A DNA stretch of 64,000 nucleotides from Branchinecta lynchi (GCA_023053575.1 JAKZAP010000014.1:1-64000), one strand, 5' to 3'. Numbered from the stretch's first letter, positions 13,801 to 26,300 are shown. Notes: generated by a model not told the origin, from the sequence alone. Made by a program: numbers and translations.

Positions 13801-16651
13801 TTGTTTTCCCATAAGGTTTGTTTTCCCACAAGGTTTGTTTTCCCACAAGGTTTGTTTTCCCACAAGGTTTGTTTTACCACAAGGTTGGTTTTCCCGAAAG
13901 GTTTGTTTCCCCACAAGGTTTCTTTCCCCATAAGGTTGGTTTTCCCACAACGTTTGTTTTCTCACAAGGTTTGTTTTCCCACTGTGTTGGTTTTCCCAAA
14001 AGGTTCGCTTTCCCACAAGGTTGGTTTTCCCACAAGGTTGTTTTTCCCACAAGGATTCTTTCCCCATAAGGTTGGTTTTCCCGCAAGGTTGGTTTTCCCA
14101 CAAGGTTTGTTTTCCCACTGTGTTGGTTTTCCCAAAAGGTTCGCTTTCCCACAAGGTTGGTTTTCCCACAAGGTTGGTTTTCCCGCAGGGTTGCTTTCCC
14201 CATAAGGTTTGTTTTCCCACAAGGTTTGTTTTCCCACAAGGTTTGTTTTCCCACAAGGTTGGTTTTCCCGAAAGGTTTGTTTCCCCACAAGGTTGGTTTC
14301 CCACAAGGTTGGTTTTCCCGCAGGGTTTGTTTTCCCACAAGGTTAGTTTTCCCGCAAGGTTTGTTTTCCCACAAGGTTAGTTTTCCCACAAGGTTTGTTT
14401 CCCCATAAGGTTTGTTTCCCCACAAGGTTTGTTTTCCCACAAGGATTGTTTTCTCACAAGGTTTGTTTTCCCACTGTGTTGGTTTTCCCAAAAGGTTCGC
14501 TTTCCCGCAAGGTTGGTTTTCCCACAAGGTTGGTTTTCCCGCAGGGTTTGTTTCCCCATAAGGTTGGTTTTCCCACAAGGTTTGTTTTCTCACAAGGTTT
14601 GTTTTCCCACAAGGTTTGTTTTCCCACAAGGTTTGTTTTCCCACAAGGTTCGTTTTCCCGCAAGGTTGGTTTTCCCACAAGGTTTGTTTTCCCACTGTGT
14701 TGGTTTTCCCAAAAGGTTCGCTTTCCCATAAGGTTGGTTTTCCCACAAGGTTTGTTTTCCCACAAGGCTTGTTTTCCCACAAGGTTCGTTTTCCCGCAAG
14801 GTTGGTTTTCCCACAAGGTTTGTTTTCCCACTGTGTTGGTTTTCCCAAAAGGTTCGCTTTCCCATAAGGTTGGTTTTCCCACAAGGTTGGTTTTCCCGCA
14901 GGGTTGCTTTCCCCATAAGGTTTGTTTTCCCACAAGGTTTGTTTTCCCACAAGGTTGGTTTTCCCACAAGGTTGGTTTTCCCACAAGGTTTGTTTACCCA
15001 CTGTGTTGGTTTTCCCAAAAGGTTCGCTTTCCCGCAAGGTTGGTTTTCCCACAAGGTTTGTTTTCCCACTATGTTGGTTTTCCCAAAAGGTTCGCTTTCC
15101 CACAAGGTTGGTTTTCCCACAAGGTTGGTTTTCCCGCAGGGTTGCTTTCCCCATAAGGTTGGTTTTCCCACAAGGTTTGTTTTCTCACAAGGTTTGTTTT
15201 CCCACTAGGTTGTTTTTCCCACTAGGTTGGTTTTCCCACAAGGTTTGTTTTCCCACAAGCTTTGTTTTCCCCCAAGGTTGGTTTTCCCACAAGGTTGGTT
15301 TCCCACAAGGTTTGTTTTCCCACTGAGTTGGTTTTCCCAAAAGGTTCGCTTTCCCGCAAGGTTGGTTTTCCCACAAGGTTTGTTTCCCCACAAGGTTTGT
15401 TTTCCCATAAGGTTTGTTTTCCCACAAGGTTTGTTTTCCCACAAGGTTTGTTTTCCCACAAGGTTTGTTTTCCCACAAGGTTCGTTTTCCCGCAAGGTTG
15501 GTTTTCCCACAAGGTTTGTTTTCCCACTGTGTTGGTTTTCCCAAAAGGTTCGCTTTCCCATAAGGTTGGTTTTCCCACAAGGTTGGTTTTCCCGCAGGGT
15601 TGCTTTCCCCATAAGGTTTGTTTTCCCACAAGGTTTGTTTTCCCACAAGGTTGGTTTTCCCGAAAGGTTTGTTTCCCCACAAGGTTGGTTTTCCCACAAG
15701 GTTGGTTTTCCCGCAGGGTTTGTTTTCCCACAAGGTTAGTTTTCCCGCAAGGTTTGTTTTCCCACAAGGTTAGTTTTCCCACAAGCTTTGTTTCCCCACA
15801 AGGTTTGTTTCCCCACAAGGTTTGTTTTCCCACAAGGATTGTTTTCTCACAAGGTTTGTTTTCCCACTGTGTTGGTTTTCCCAAAAGGTTCGCTTTCCCG
15901 CAAGGTTGGTTTTCCCACAAGGTTGGTTTTCCCGCAGGGTTTGTTTCCCCATAAGGTTGGTTTTCCCACAAGATTTGTTTTCTCACAAGGTTTGTTTTCC
16001 CACAAGGTTTGTTTTCCCACAAGGTTTGTTTTCCCACAAGGTTGGTTTTCCCGCAGGGTTTGTTTTCCCACAAGGTTAGTTTTCCCGAAAGGTTTGTTTC
16101 CCCACAAGGTGGGTTTTCCCACATGGTTGGTTTTCCCGCAGGGTTTGTTTTCCCACAAGGTTTGTTTTCTCACAAGGTTTGTTTTCCCACAAGGTTGGTT
16201 TTCCCGAAAGGTTTGTTTCCCCACAAGGTTGGTTTTCCCACAAGGTTGGTTTTCCCGCAGGGTTTGTTTTCCCACAAGGTTAGTTTTCCCGCAAGGTTTG
16301 TTTCCCCACAAGGTTTGTTTTCCCACAAGGATTGTTTTCCCACTAGGTTTGTTTCCCCACAAGGTTTGTTTTCCCACAAGGTTTGTTTTCCCCCAAGGTT
16401 GGTTTTCCCGCAAGGTTGGTTTTCCCACAAGGTTTGTTTTCCCACTGTGTTGGTTTTCCCAAAAGGTTCGCTTTCCCACAAGGTTGGTTTTCCCACAAGG
16501 TTGGTTTTCCCGCAGGGTTGCTTTCCCGCAGGGTTGCTTTCCCCATAAGGTTTGTTTTCCCACAAGGTTTGTTTTCTCACAAGGTTTGTTTTCCCACTAG
16601 GTTGTTGTTGGTTTTCCCACAAGGTTTGTTTCCCCACAAGGTTTGTTTTCC
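10063..16651 (+). repeat. 2842-bp tandem higher-order repeat, 2.3 copies
   Basis: Copies run about 10063-12904, 12905-15746 and a partial third to 16651. Variant units match position by position at 2842 bp, including the TTGTTG-insert units at 10914, 13756 and 16598 and the AACGTTTG change at 11109 and 13951. The one difference I pinned down is AAGGGTAG (G at 10596 and 13438) against T at 16280. The match ends at about 16651, where ATAAGGTTTG is replaced by ACAAGGTTCG. Confidence 0.88.
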
Positions 16652-19500
16652 CACAAGGTTCGTTTTCCCGCAAGGTTGGTTTTCCCACAAGGTTTGTTTT
16701 CCCACTGTGTTGGTTTTCCCAAAAGGTTCGCTTTCCCATAAGGTTGGTTTTCCCACAAGGTTTGTTTTCCCACAAGGCTTGTTTTCCCACAAGGTTCGTT
16801 TTCCCGCAAGGTTGGTTTTCCCACAAGGTTTGTTTTCCCACTGTGTTGGTTTTCCCAAAAGGTTCGCTTTCCCATAAGGTTGGTTTTCCCACAAGGTTGG
16901 TTTTCCCGCAGGGTTGCTTTCCCCATAAGGTTTGTTTTCCCACAAGGTTTGTTTTCCCACAAGGTTGGTTTTCCCACAAGGTTGGTTTTCCCACAAGGTT
17001 TGTTTACCCACTGTGTTGGTTTTCCCAAAAGGTTCGCTTTCCCGCAAGGTTGGTTTTCCCACAAGGTTTGTTTTCCCACTATGTTGGTTTTCCCAAAAGG
17101 TTCGCTTTCCCACAAGGTTGGTTTTCCCACAAGGTTGGTTTTCCCGCAGGGTTGCTTTCCCCATAAGGTTGGTTTTCCCACAAGGTTTGTTTTCTCACAA
17201 GGTTTGTTTTCCCACTAGGTTGTTTTTCCCACTAGGTTGGTTTTCCCACAAGGTTTGTTTTCCCACAAGCTTTGTTTTCCCCCAAGGTTGGTTTTCCCAC
17301 AAGGTTGGTTTCCCACAAGGTTTGTTTTCCCACTGAGTTGGTTTTCCCAAAAGGTTCGCTTTCCCGCAAGGTTGGTTTTCCCACAAGGTTTGTTTCCCCA
17401 CAAGGTTTGTTTTCCCATAAGGTTTGTTTTCCCACAAGGTTTGTTTTCCCACAAGGTTTGTTTTCCCACAAGGTTTGTTTTCCCACAAGGTTCGTTTTCC
17501 CGCAAGGTTGGTTTTCCCACAAGGTTTGTTTTCCCACTGTGTTGGTTTTCCCAAAAGGTTCGCTTTCCCATAAGGTTGGTTTTCCCACAAGGTTGGTTTT
17601 CCCGCAGGGTTGCTTTCCCCATAAGGTTTGTTTTCCCACAAGGTTTGTTTTCCCACAAGGTTGGTTTTCCCGAAAGGTTTGTTTCCCCACAAGGTTGGTT
17701 TTCCCACAAGGTTGGTTTTCCCGCAGGGTTTGTTTTCCCACAAGGTTAGTTTTCCCGCAAGGTTTGTTTTCCCACAAGGTTAGTTTTCCCACAAGCTTTG
17801 TTTCCCCACAAGGTTTGTTTCCCCACAAGGTTTGTTTTCCCACAAGGATTGTTTTCTCACAAGGTTTGTTTTCCCACTGTGTTGGTTTTCCCAAAAGGTT
17901 CGCTTTCCCGCAAGGTTGGTTTTCCCACAAGGTTGGTTTTCCCGCAGGGTTTGTTTCCCCATAAGGTTGGTTTTCCCACAAGATTTGTTTTCTCACAAGG
18001 TTTGTTTTCCCACAAGGTTTGTTTTCCCACAAGGTTTGTTTTCCCACAAGGTTGGTTTTCCCGCAGGGTTTGTTTTCCCACAAGGTTAGTTTTCCCGAAA
18101 GGTTTGTTTCCCCACAAGGTGGGTTTTCCCACATGGTTGGTTTTCCCGCAGGGTTTGTTTTCCCACAAGGTTTGTTTTCTCACAAGGTTTGTTTTCCCAC
18201 AAGGTTGGTTTTCCCGAAAGGTTTGTTTCCCCACAAGGTTGGTTTTCCCACAAGGTTGGTTTTCCCGCAGGGTTTGTTTTCCCACAAGGTTAGTTTTCCC
18301 GCAAGGTTTGTTTCCCCACAAGGTTTGTTTTCCCACAAGGATTGTTTTCCCACTAGGTTTGTTTCCCCACAAGGTTTGTTTTCCCACAAGGTTTGTTTTC
18401 CCCCAAGGTTGGTTTTCCCGCAAGGTTGGTTTTCCCACAAGGTTTGTTTTCCCACTGTGTTGGTTTTCCCAAAAGGTTCGCTTTCCCACAAGGTTGGTTT
18501 TCCCACAAGGTTGGTTTTCCCGCAGGGTTGCTTTCCCGCAGGGTTGCTTTCCCCATAAGGTTTGTTTTCCCACAAGGTTTGTTTTCTCACAAGGTTTGTT
18601 TTCCCACTAGGTTGTTGTTGGTTTTCCCACAAGGTTTGTTTCCCCACAAGGTTTGTTTTCCCACAAGGTTCGTTTTCCCGCAAGGTTGGTTTTCCCACAA
18701 GGTTTGTTTTCCCACTGTGTTGGTTTTCCCAAAAGGTTCGCTTTCCCATAAGGTTGGTTTTCCCACAAGGTTTGTTTTCCCACAAGGCTTGTTTTCCCAC
18801 AAGGTTCGTTTTCCCGCAAGGTTGGTTTTCCCACAAGGTTTGTTTTCCCACTGTGTTGGTTTTCCCAAAAGGTTCGCTTTCCCATAAGGTTGGTTTTCCC
18901 ACAAGGTTGGTTTTCCCGCAGGGTTGCTTTCCCCATAAGGTTTGTTTTCCCACAAGGTTTGTTTTCCCACAAGGTTGGTTTTCCCACAAGGTTGGTTTTC
19001 CCACAAGGTTTGTTTACCCACTGTGTTGGTTTTCCCAAAAGGTTCGCTTTCCCGCAAGGTTGGTTTTCCCACAAGGTTTGTTTTCCCACTATGTTGGTTT
19101 TCCCAAAAGGTTCGCTTTCCCACAAGGTTGGTTTTCCCACAAGGTTGGTTTTCCCGCAGGGTTGCTTTCCCCATAAGGTTGGTTTTCCCACAAGGTTTGT
19201 TTTCTCACAAGGTTTGTTTTCCCACTAGGTTGTTTTTCCCACTAGGTTGGTTTTCCCACAAGGTTTGTTTTCCCACAAGCTTTGTTTTCCCCCAAGGTTG
19301 GTTTTCCCACAAGGTTGGTTTCCCACAAGGTTTGTTTTCCCACTGAGTTGGTTTTCCCAAAAGGTTCGCTTTCCCGCAAGGTTGGTTTTCCCACAAGGTT
19401 TGTTTCCCCACAAGGTTTGTTTTCCCATAAGGTTTGTTTTCCCACAAGGTTTGTTTTCCCACAAGGTTTGTTTTCCCACAAGGTTTGTTTTCCCACAAGG
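14623..19500 (+). repeat. 2010-bp tandem repeat, 2.4 copies
   Basis: Positions from about 14623 recur 2010 bp downstream through 19500. The period is the 2842-bp period minus 832 bp: at about 16652 the sequence jumps to material equivalent to 14642, skipping 13810-14641. The same junction reappears 2010 bp later near 18662, so the deletion came first and the shortened unit was then duplicated (inference from the shared junction). TTGTTG-insert units at 16598 and 18608 carry the spacing. Confidence 0.85.
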
Positions 19501-20213
19501 CTTGTTTTCCCACAAGGTTCGTTTTCCCGCAAGGTTGGTTTTCCCACAAGGTTTGTTTTCCCACTGTGTTGGTTTTCCCAAAAGGTTCGCTTTCCCATAA
19601 GGTTGGTTTTCCCACAAGGTTGGTTTTCCCGCAGGGTTGCTTTCCCCATAAGGTTTGTTTTCCCACAAGGTTTGTTTTCCCACAAGGTTGGTTTTCCCAC
19701 AAGGTTGGTTTTCCCACAAGGTTTGTTTACCCACTGTGTTGGTTTTCCCAAAAGGTTCGCTTTCCCGCAAGGTTGGTTTTCCCACAAGGTTTGTTTTCCC
19801 ACTATGTTGGTTTTCCCAAAAGGTTCGCTTTCCCACAAGGTTGGTTTTCCCACAAGGTTGGTTTTCCCGCAGGGTTGCTTTCCCCATAAGGTTGGTTTTC
19901 CCACAAGGTTTGTTTTCTCACAAGGTTTGTTTTCCCACTAGGTTGTTTTTCCCACTAGGTTGGTTTTCCCACAAGGTTTGTTTTCCCACAAGCTTTGTTT
20001 TCCCCCAAGGTTGGTTTTCCCACAAGGTTGGTTTCCCACAAGGTTTGTTTTCCCACTGAGTTGGTTTTCCCAAAAGGTTCGCTTTCCCGCAAGGTTGGTT
20101 TTCCCACAAGGTTTGTTTCCCCACAAGGTTTGTTTTCCCATAAGGTTTGTTTTCCCACAAGGTTTGTTTTCCCACAAGGTTTGTTTTCCCACAAGGTTTG
20201 TTTTCCCACAAGG
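18760..20213 (+). repeat. 713-bp tandem duplication
   Basis: The stretch ending at 19500 is followed by sequence equivalent to 18788 onward. The AAGGCTTG unit at 18788 reappears at 19501, and variant order then matches at 713 bp until 20213, where TTCG is found instead of CTTG. The two copies are therefore about 18788-19500 and 19501-20213. The length is one base short of 42 units because the block contains a 16-bp unit (GGTTTCCCAC type). Confidence 0.82.
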
Positions 20214-23200
20214 TTCGTTTTCCCGCAAGGTTGGTTTTCCCACAAGGTTTGTTTTCCCACTGTGTTGGTTTTCCCAAAAGGTTCGCTTTCCCATAAGGTT
20301 GGTTTTCCCACAAGGTTGGTTTTCCCGCAGGGTTGCTTTCCCCATAAGGTTTGTTTTCCCACAAGGTTTGTTTTCCCACAAGGTTGGTTTTCCCGAAAGG
20401 TTTGTTTCCCCACAAGGTTGGTTTTCCCACAAGGTTGGTTTTCCCGCAGGGTTTGTTTTCCCACAAGGTTAGTTTTCCCGCAAGGTTTGTTTTCCCACAA
20501 GGTTAGTTTTCCCACAAGCTTTGTTTCCCCACAAGGTTTGTTTCCCCACAAGGTTTGTTTTCCCACAAGGATTGTTTTCTCACAAGGTTTGTTTTCCCAC
20601 TGTGTTGGTTTTCCCAAAAGGTTCGCTTTCCCGCAAGGTTGGTTTTCCCACAAGGTTGGTTTTCCCGCAGGGTTTGTTTCCCCATAAGGTTGGTTTTCCC
20701 ACAAGATTTGTTTTCTCACAAGGTTTGTTTTCCCACAAGGTTTGTTTTCCCACAAGGTTTGTTTTCCCACAAGGTTGGTTTTCCCGCAGGGTTTGTTTTC
20801 CCACAAGGTTAGTTTTCCCGAAAGGTTTGTTTCCCCACAAGGTGGGTTTTCCCACATGGTTGGTTTTCCCGCAGGGTTTGTTTTCCCACAAGGTTTGTTT
20901 TCTCACAAGGTTTGTTTTCCCACAAGGTTGGTTTTCCCGAAAGGTTTGTTTCCCCACAAGGTTGGTTTTCCCACAAGGTTGGTTTTCCCGCAGGGTTTGT
21001 TTTCCCACAAGGTTAGTTTTCCCGCAAGGTTTGTTTCCCCACAAGGTTTGTTTTCCCACAAGGATTGTTTTCCCACTAGGTTTGTTTCCCCACAAGGTTT
21101 GTTTTCCCACAAGGTTTGTTTTCCCCCAAGGTTGGTTTTCCCGCAAGGTTGGTTTTCCCACAAGGTTTGTTTTCCCACTGTGTTGGTTTTCCCAAAAGGT
21201 TCGCTTTCCCACAAGGTTGGTTTTCCCACAAGGTTGGTTTTCCCGCAGGGTTGCTTTCCCGCAGGGTTGCTTTCCCCATAAGGTTTGTTTTCCCACAAGG
21301 TTTGTTTTCTCACAAGGTTTGTTTTCCCACTAGGTTGTTGTTGGTTTTCCCACAAGGTTTGTTTCCCCACAAGGTTTGTTTTCCCATAAGGTTGGTTTTC
21401 CCGCAGGGTTTGTTTCCCCATAAGGTTGGTTTTCCCACAAGATTTGTTTTCTCACAAGGTTTGTTTTCCCACAAGGTTTGTTTTCCCACAAGGTTTGTTT
21501 TCCCACAAGGTTGGTTTTCCCGCAGGGTTTGTTTTCCCACAAGGTTAGTTTTCCCGAAAGGTTTGTTTCCCCACAAGGTGGGTTTTCCCACATGGTTGGT
21601 TTTCCCGCAGGGTTTGTTTTCCCACAAGGTTTGTTTTCTCACAAGGTTTGTTTTCCCACAAGGTTGGTTTTCCCGAAAGGTTTGTTTCCCCACAAGGTTG
21701 GTTTTCCCACAAGGTTGGTTTTCCCGCAGGGTTTGTTTTCCCACAAGGTTAGTTTTCCCGCAAGGTTTGTTTCCCCACAAGGTTTGTTTTCCCACAAGGA
21801 TTGTTTTCCCACTAGGTTTGTTTCCCCACAAGGTTTGTTTTCCCACAAGGTTTGTTTTCCCACAAGGTTAGTTTTCCCACAAGCTTTGTTTCCCCACAAG
21901 GTTTGTTTCCCCACAAGGTTTGTTTTCCCACAAGGATTGTTTTCTCACAAGGTTTGTTTTCCCACTGTGTTGGTTTTCCCAAAAGGTTCGCTTTCCCGCA
22001 AGGTTGGTTTTCCCACAAGGTTGGTTTTCCCGCAGGGTTTGTTTCCCCATAAGGTTGGTTTTCCCACAAGATTTGTTTTCTCACAAGGTTTGTTTTCCCA
22101 CAAGGTTTGTTTTCCCACAAGGTTTGTTTTCCCACAAGGTTGGTTTTCCCGCAGGGTTTGTTTTCCCACAAGGTTAGTTTTCCCGAAAGGTTTGTTTCCC
22201 CACAAGGTGGGTTTTCCCACATGGTTGGTTTTCCCGCAGGGTTTGTTTTCCCACAAGGTTTGTTTTCTCACAAGGTTTGTTTTCCCACAAGGTTGGTTTT
22301 CCCGAAAGGTTTGTTTCCCCACAAGGTTGGTTTTCCCACAAGGTTGGTTTTCCCGCAGGGTTTGTTTTCCCACAAGGGTAGTTTTCCCGCAAGGTTTGTT
22401 TCCCCACAAGGTTTGTTTTCCCACAAGGATTGTTTTCCCACTAGGTTTGTTTCCCCACAAGGTTTGTTTTCCCACAAGGTTTGTTTTCCCCCAAGGTTGG
22501 TTTTCCCGCAAGGTTGGTTTTCCCACAAGGTTTGTTTTCCCACTGTGTTGGTTTTCCCAAAAGGTTCGCTTTCCCACAAGGTTGGTTTTCCCACAAGGTT
22601 GGTTTTCCCGCAGGGTTGCTTTCCCGCAGGGTTGCTTTCCCCATAAGGTTTGTTTTCCCACAAGGTTTGTTTTCTCACAAGGTTTGTTTTCCCACTAGGT
22701 TGTTGTTGGTTTTCCCACAAGGTTTGTTTCCCCACAAGGTTTGTTTTCCCATAAGGTTTGTTTTCCCACAAGGTTTGTTTTCCCACAAGGTTTGTTTTCC
22801 CACAAGGTTTGTTTTACCACAAGGTTGGTTTTCCCGAAAGGTTTGTTTCCCCACAAGGTTTCTTTCCCCATAAGGTTGGTTTTCCCACAACGTTTGTTTT
22901 CTCACAAGGTTTGTTTTCCCACTGTGTTGGTTTTCCCAAAAGGTTCGCTTTCCCACAAGGTTGGTTTTCCCACAAGGTTGTTTTTCCCACAAGGATTCTT
23001 TCCCCATAAGGTTGGTTTTCCCGCAAGGTTGGTTTTCCCACAAGGTTTGTTTTCCCACTGTGTTGGTTTTCCCAAAAGGTTCGCTTTCCCACAAGGTTGG
23101 TTTTCCCACAAGGTTGGTTTTCCCGCAGGGTTGCTTTCCCCATAAGGTTTGTTTTCCCACAAGGTTTGTTTTCCCACAAGGTTTGTTTTCCCACAAGGTT

Positions 23201-23906
23201 GGTTTTCCCGAAAGGTTTGTTTCCCCACAAGGTTGGTTTCCCACAAGGTTGGTTTTCCCGCAGGGTTTGTTTTCCCACAAGGTTAGTTTTCCCGCAAGGT
23301 TTGTTTTCCCACAAGGTTAGTTTTCCCACAAGGTTTGTTTCCCCATAAGGTTTGTTTCCCCACAAGGTTTGTTTTCCCACAAGGATTGTTTTCTCACAAG
23401 GTTTGTTTTCCCACTGTGTTGGTTTTCCCAAAAGGTTCGCTTTCCCGCAAGGTTGGTTTTCCCACAAGGTTGGTTTTCCCGCAGGGTTTGTTTCCCCATA
23501 AGGTTGGTTTTCCCACAAGGTTTGTTTTCTCACAAGGTTTGTTTTCCCACAAGGTTTGTTTTCCCACAAGGTTTGTTTTCCCACAAGGTTCGTTTTCCCG
23601 CAAGGTTGGTTTTCCCACAAGGTTTGTTTTCCCACTGTGTTGGTTTTCCCAAAAGGTTCGCTTTCCCATAAGGTTGGTTTTCCCACAAGGTTTGTTTTCC
23701 CACAAGGCTTGTTTTCCCACAAGGTTCGTTTTCCCGCAAGGTTGGTTTTCCCACAAGGTTTGTTTTCCCACTGTGTTGGTTTTCCCAAAAGGTTCGCTTT
23801 CCCATAAGGTTGGTTTTCCCACAAGGTTGGTTTTCCCGCAGGGTTGCTTTCCCCATAAGGTTTGTTTTCCCACAAGGTTTGTTTTCCCACAAGGTTGGTT
23901 TTCCCG
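19697..23906 (+). repeat. Segmental copy of 6760-12124
   Basis: This block matches about 6760-9728 at 12937 bp and about 9711-12124 at 11782 bp. The difference of 1155 bp is the tandem duplication that the upstream locus has and this one lacks. Shared markers are TTGTTG-insert units at 21331 and 22696, the AAGGGTAG change at 22378 and the AACGTTTG change at 22891. It does not share TTTATTTCCCC. The match ends near 23906 at a unit reading CCCGAACGG, a change not found in the corresponding upstream position. Confidence 0.82.
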
Positions 23907-26300
23907 AACGGTTTGTTTCCCCACAAGGTTGGTTTTCCCACAAGGTTGGTTTTCCCGCAGGGTTTGTTTTCCCACAAGGTTAGTTTTCCCGCAAGGTTTG
24001 TTTTCCCACAAGGTTAGTTTTCCCACAAGCTTTGTTTCCCCACAAGGTTTGTTTCCCCACAAGGTTTGTTTTCCCACAAGGATTGTTTTCTCACAAGGTT
24101 TGTTTTCCCACTGTGTTGGTTTTCCCAAAAGGTTCGCTTTCCCGCAAGGTTGGTTTTCCCACAAGGTTGGTTTTCCCGCAGGGTTTGTTTCCCCATAAGG
24201 TTGGTTTTCCCACAAGGTTTGTTTTCTCACAAGGTTTGTTTTCCCACAAGGTTTGTTTTCCCACAAGGTTTGTTTTCCCACAAGGTTGGTTTTCCCGCAG
24301 GGTTTGTTTTCCCACAAGGTTAGTTTTCCCGAAAGGTTTGTTTCCCCACAAGGTGGGTTTTCCCACATGGTTGTTTTTCCCGCAGGGTTTGTTTTCCCAC
24401 AAGGTTTGTTTTCTCACAAGGTTTGTTTTCCCACAAGGTTGGTTTTCCCGAAAGGTTTGTTTCCCCACAAGGTTGGTTTTCCCACAAGGTTGGTTTTCCC
24501 GCAGGGTTTGTTTTCCCACAAGGTTAGTTTTCCCGCAAGGTTTGTTTCCCCACAAGGTTTGTTTTACCACAAGGATTGTTTTCCCACTAGGTTTCTTTCC
24601 CCACAAGGTTTGTTTTCCCACAAGGTTTGTTTTCCCCCAAGGTTGGTTTTCCCGCAAGGTTTGTTTTCCCACAAGGTTTGTTTTCCCACTGTGTTGGTTT
24701 TCCCAAAAGGTTCGCTTTCCCACAAGGTTGGTTTTCCCATAAGGTTGGTTTTCCCGAACGGTTGCTTTCCCGCAGGGTTGCTTTCCCCATAAGGTTTGTT
24801 TTCCCACAAGGTTTGTTTTCTCACAAGGTTTGTTTTCCCACTAGGTTGTTGTTGGTTTTCCCACAAGGTTTGTTTCCCCACAAGGTTTGTTTTCCCATAA
24901 GGTTTGTTTTCCCACAAGGTTTGTTTTCCCACAAGGTTTGTTTTCCCACAAGGTTTGTTTTACCACAAGGTTGGTTTTCCCGAAACTTTTGTTTCCCCAC
25001 AAGGTTTCTTTCCCCATAAGGTTGGTTTTCCCACAAGGTTTGTTTTCTCACAAGGTTTGTTTTCCCACTGTGTTGGTTTTCCCAAAAGGTTCGCTTTCAC
25101 ACAAGGTTGGTTTTCCCACAAGGTTGTTTTTCCCACAAGGTTTCTTTCCCCATAAGGTTGGTTTTCCCGCAAGGTTGGTTTTCCCACAAGGTTTGTTTTC
25201 CCACTGTGTTGGTTTTCCCAAAAGGTTCGCTTTCCCACAAGGTTGGTTTTCCCACAAGGTTGGTTTTCCCGCAGGGTTGTTTCCCCATAAGGTTTGTTTT
25301 CCCACAAGGTTTGTTTTCCCACAAGGTTTGTTTTCCCACAAGGTTGGTTTTCCCGAAAGGTTTGTTTCCCCACAAGGTTGGTTTCCCACAAGGTTGGTTT
25401 TCCCGCAGGGTTTGTTTTCCCACAAGGTTAGTTTTCCCGCAAGGTTTGTTTTCCCACAAGGTTAGTTTTCCCACAAGGTTTGTTTCCCCATAAGTTTTGT
25501 TTCCCCACAAGGTTTGTTTTCCCACAAGGATTGTTTTCTCACAAGGTTTGTTTTCCCACTGTGTTGGTTTTCCCAAAAGGTTCGCTTTCCCGCAAGGTTG
25601 GTTTTCCCACAAGGTTGGTTTTCCCGCAGGGTTTGTTTCCCCATAAGGGTTGGTTTTCCCACAAGGTTTGTTTTCTCACAAGGTTTGTTTTCCCACAAGG
25701 TTTGTTTTCCCACAAGGTTTGTTTTCCCACAAGGTTGGTTTTCCCGCAGGGTTTGTTTTCCCACAAAGTTTGTTTTCCCGAAAGGTTTGTTTCCCCACAA
25801 GGTGGGTTTTCCCACAAGGTGGGTTTTCCCACAAGGTTGGTTTTCCCGCAGGGTTTGTTTTCCCACAAGGTTTGTTTTCTCACAAGGTTTGTTTTCCCAC
25901 AAGGTTGGTTTTCCCGAAAGGTTTGTTTCCCCACAAGGTTGGTTTTCCCACAAGGTTGGTTTTCTCGCAGGGTTTGTTTTCCCACAAGGTTAGTTTTCCC
26001 GCAAGGGTTTGTTTCCCCACAAGGTTTGTTTTCCCACAAGGATTGTTTTCCCACTAGGTATGTTTCCCCACAAGGTTTGTTTTCCCACAAGGTTTGTTTT
26101 CCCCCAAGGTTGGTTTTCCCGCAAGGTTGGTTTTCCCACAAGGTTTGTTTTCCCACTGTGTTGGTTTTCCCAAAAGGTTCGCTTTCCCACAAGGTTGGTT
26201 TTCCCACAAGGTTGGTTTTCCCGCAGGGTTGCTTTCCCCATAAGGTTGGTTTTCCCACAACGTTTGTTTTCTCACAAGGTTTGTTTTCCCACTAGGTTGT
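23907..26300 (+). repeat. Diverged higher-order repeat copies
   Basis: The module order of the preceding domain continues, but with many private changes. Examples are GTTGTTTTTCCCGC near 24373, TTTTACCACAAGGATTG near 24569, CCCGAACGGTTGC near 24753, GAAACTTTTG near 24983, CTTTCACACAAGG near 25096 and single-base unit-length changes near 25647 and 26005. TTGTTG-insert units lie at 24842 and 26293. AACGTTTG occurs again at 26261. I interpret this as the edge of the recently homogenised domain. Confidence 0.7.

Larger units (their letters stand above)
3860..24000 (+). repeat. Higher-order repeat domain, about 170 units per period
   Basis: The order of variant units repeats with a period of 2893 bp, or 2842 bp where three units (51 bp) are missing. 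The TTGTTG-insert unit marks the period at 5501, 8394, 10914, 13756, 16598, 18608, 21331 and 22696. Steps of 2893 and 2842 are full periods; 2010, 2723, 2520 and 1365 arise from internal deletions and duplications. By eye the copies are nearly identical over kilobases, far closer than the 17-bp units are to one another. That pattern is what recent amplification of a long block by unequal exchange or rolling-circle reinsertion would leave (inference). Confidence 0.85.
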
